DNA from: an uncultured Synergistales bacterium
GTDB taxonomy: Bacteria > Synergistota > Synergistia > Synergistales > Aminobacteriaceae
NCBI GenBank assembly: GCA_905233295.1
Contig: CAJODX010000057.1
Location: 1-6,696 of the forward strand
Direction of reading: 5' to 3'
DNA: 6,696 nt
Shown: piece by piece, positions 6,197 through 6,696 of the stretch
Position numbering within the stretch: position 1 is the first letter of the stretch
Layout: each line of letters starts with the position of its first letter
Made by a program: the position numbers and the translations under genes
The notes under the pieces: generated by a model
Told to the model about the DNA's origin: nothing
The model's database searches: none
What the model saw: the letters and a program-made list of their open reading frames with translations, nothing else

Positions 6197-6696
6197 ATGC
6201 AATTAATCACAAGTCATTTAAACACGGATTTTGATTCGCTTGCTTGTATGATTGCGGCGCAGAAGCTTTATCCTGATGCGGTGATATGTCCGCCGGGTGC
6301 AATGAGCCGCAAGGTGCGGGACTTTATGGCGCATCACGGCCTTAACTGGAAGTTATTGAAGCCTAAGAAAGTCCCGTTGGATCAAATTACTTTAATGGTA
6401 GTTGTTGACACGCGGTCGCGGCAGCGTATCGGGCCGTTTGCCGCGCTGGCCGGCCGTCAGGATGTGAAAGTGCATATATATGATCATCATCCGGCGACGA
6501 TAAATGACATTCCGGCTGAGAAGCTTTGCTATGAGCCGTTAGGCGCTGCAGTCACGATGTTAGTTGAGGAGTTAAGGCAGCGGCGCAAGAGCATCACGCC
6601 TGAAGAAGCGACTTTATTTGCGCTTGGAATTTATGATGATACCGGTGCATTGACTTACGAGGCCACGACTGACAGAGACATAGAGGCGATGGCGTA
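6197..6696 (+). CDS. DHH-family phosphoesterase domain, probably the N-terminus of a DHH-CBS-tRNA nucleotidyltransferase (partial)
   Basis: The frame is open from ATG 6197 to the right edge (166 full codons) and is cut there. DHH motifs are in order: HLNTDFDSLA (7-16) with His7, Asp11 and Asp13; VVVDTRSRQR (68-77) with Asp71; DHHP (96-99); and ALGIYDDTGALTY (142-154) with the conserved Asp148. These residues bind two metal ions, usually manganese, in phosphoesterases of this superfamily. The wording of the N-terminus (ITSHLNTDFDSLA, then AAQKLYPDAV) resembles large proteins that continue into two CBS domains and a poly(A)/CCA-type tRNA nucleotidyltransferase. That extension is outside the window, so this part is inference. 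GGAG (6186-6189) lies 7 nt before ATG 6197; ATG 6192 hits a stop after four codons. A stand-alone DHH or nanoRNase-like protein is the alternative. Confidence 0.88.
   Translation, partial: MQLITSHLNTDFDSLACMIAAQKLYPDAVICPPGAMSRKVRDFMAHHGLNWKLLKPKKVPLDQITLMVVVDTRSRQRIGPFAALAGRQDVKVHIYDHHPATINDIPAEKLCYEPLGAAVTMLVEELRQRRKSITPEEATLFALGIYDDTGALTYEATTDRDIEAMA

Overview
The window is about 6.7 kb of gene-dense bacterial chromosome with moderate to low GC. It has AT-rich gaps, many A/T homopolymer runs and strong GGAG-type ribosome binding sites. No mobile element, CRISPR array, tRNA or rRNA is visible. A SAM-I riboswitch with an intrinsic terminator, a stand-alone rpsD, a DUF1858 redox-disulfide protein and a DHH protein of the CBS/CCA-transferase type together suggest an anaerobic bacterium, Synergistota-like or Clostridia-like. 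That placement is an inference from gene style only and is weak.

Left half (about 1-3700), minus strand. Three genes are read leftwards and look like one operon: tgt (tRNA-guanine transglycosylase, TTG start at 3651), tsaC/sua5 (threonylcarbamoyl-AMP synthase, ATG at 2537, overlapping the end of tgt by 23 nt), and a large membrane protein (ATG at 1508) that runs off the left edge. The last frame is open for 502 codons. It encodes four N-terminal membrane helices, a cytoplasmic zinc ribbon, a basic stretch, a fifth membrane helix and an extracytoplasmic SH3b domain. It is the least familiar item here.

Middle (about 3650-4700). A 206-bp divergent spacer holds candidate back-to-back promoters for tgt and for rpsD (ribosomal protein S4, TTG at 3858). 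After rpsD comes a textbook SAM-I (S-box) riboswitch at 4500-4612 with a visible antiterminator/terminator switch ending at 4678.

Right half (4707-6696), plus strand. metK (S-adenosylmethionine synthetase, TTG start) is controlled by the riboswitch. It is followed by a small DUF1858 CxxC protein and the N-terminal DHH phosphoesterase domain of a protein cut by the right edge. Spacing suggests one transcript. The riboswitch and metK form a feedback loop in which the product SAM terminates its own synthetase mRNA. The left operon combines two tRNA anticodon-loop modifications (queuosine at 34, t6A at 37). Translation and tRNA maturation is therefore the common theme, with the membrane zinc-ribbon/SH3 protein as the unexplained companion.
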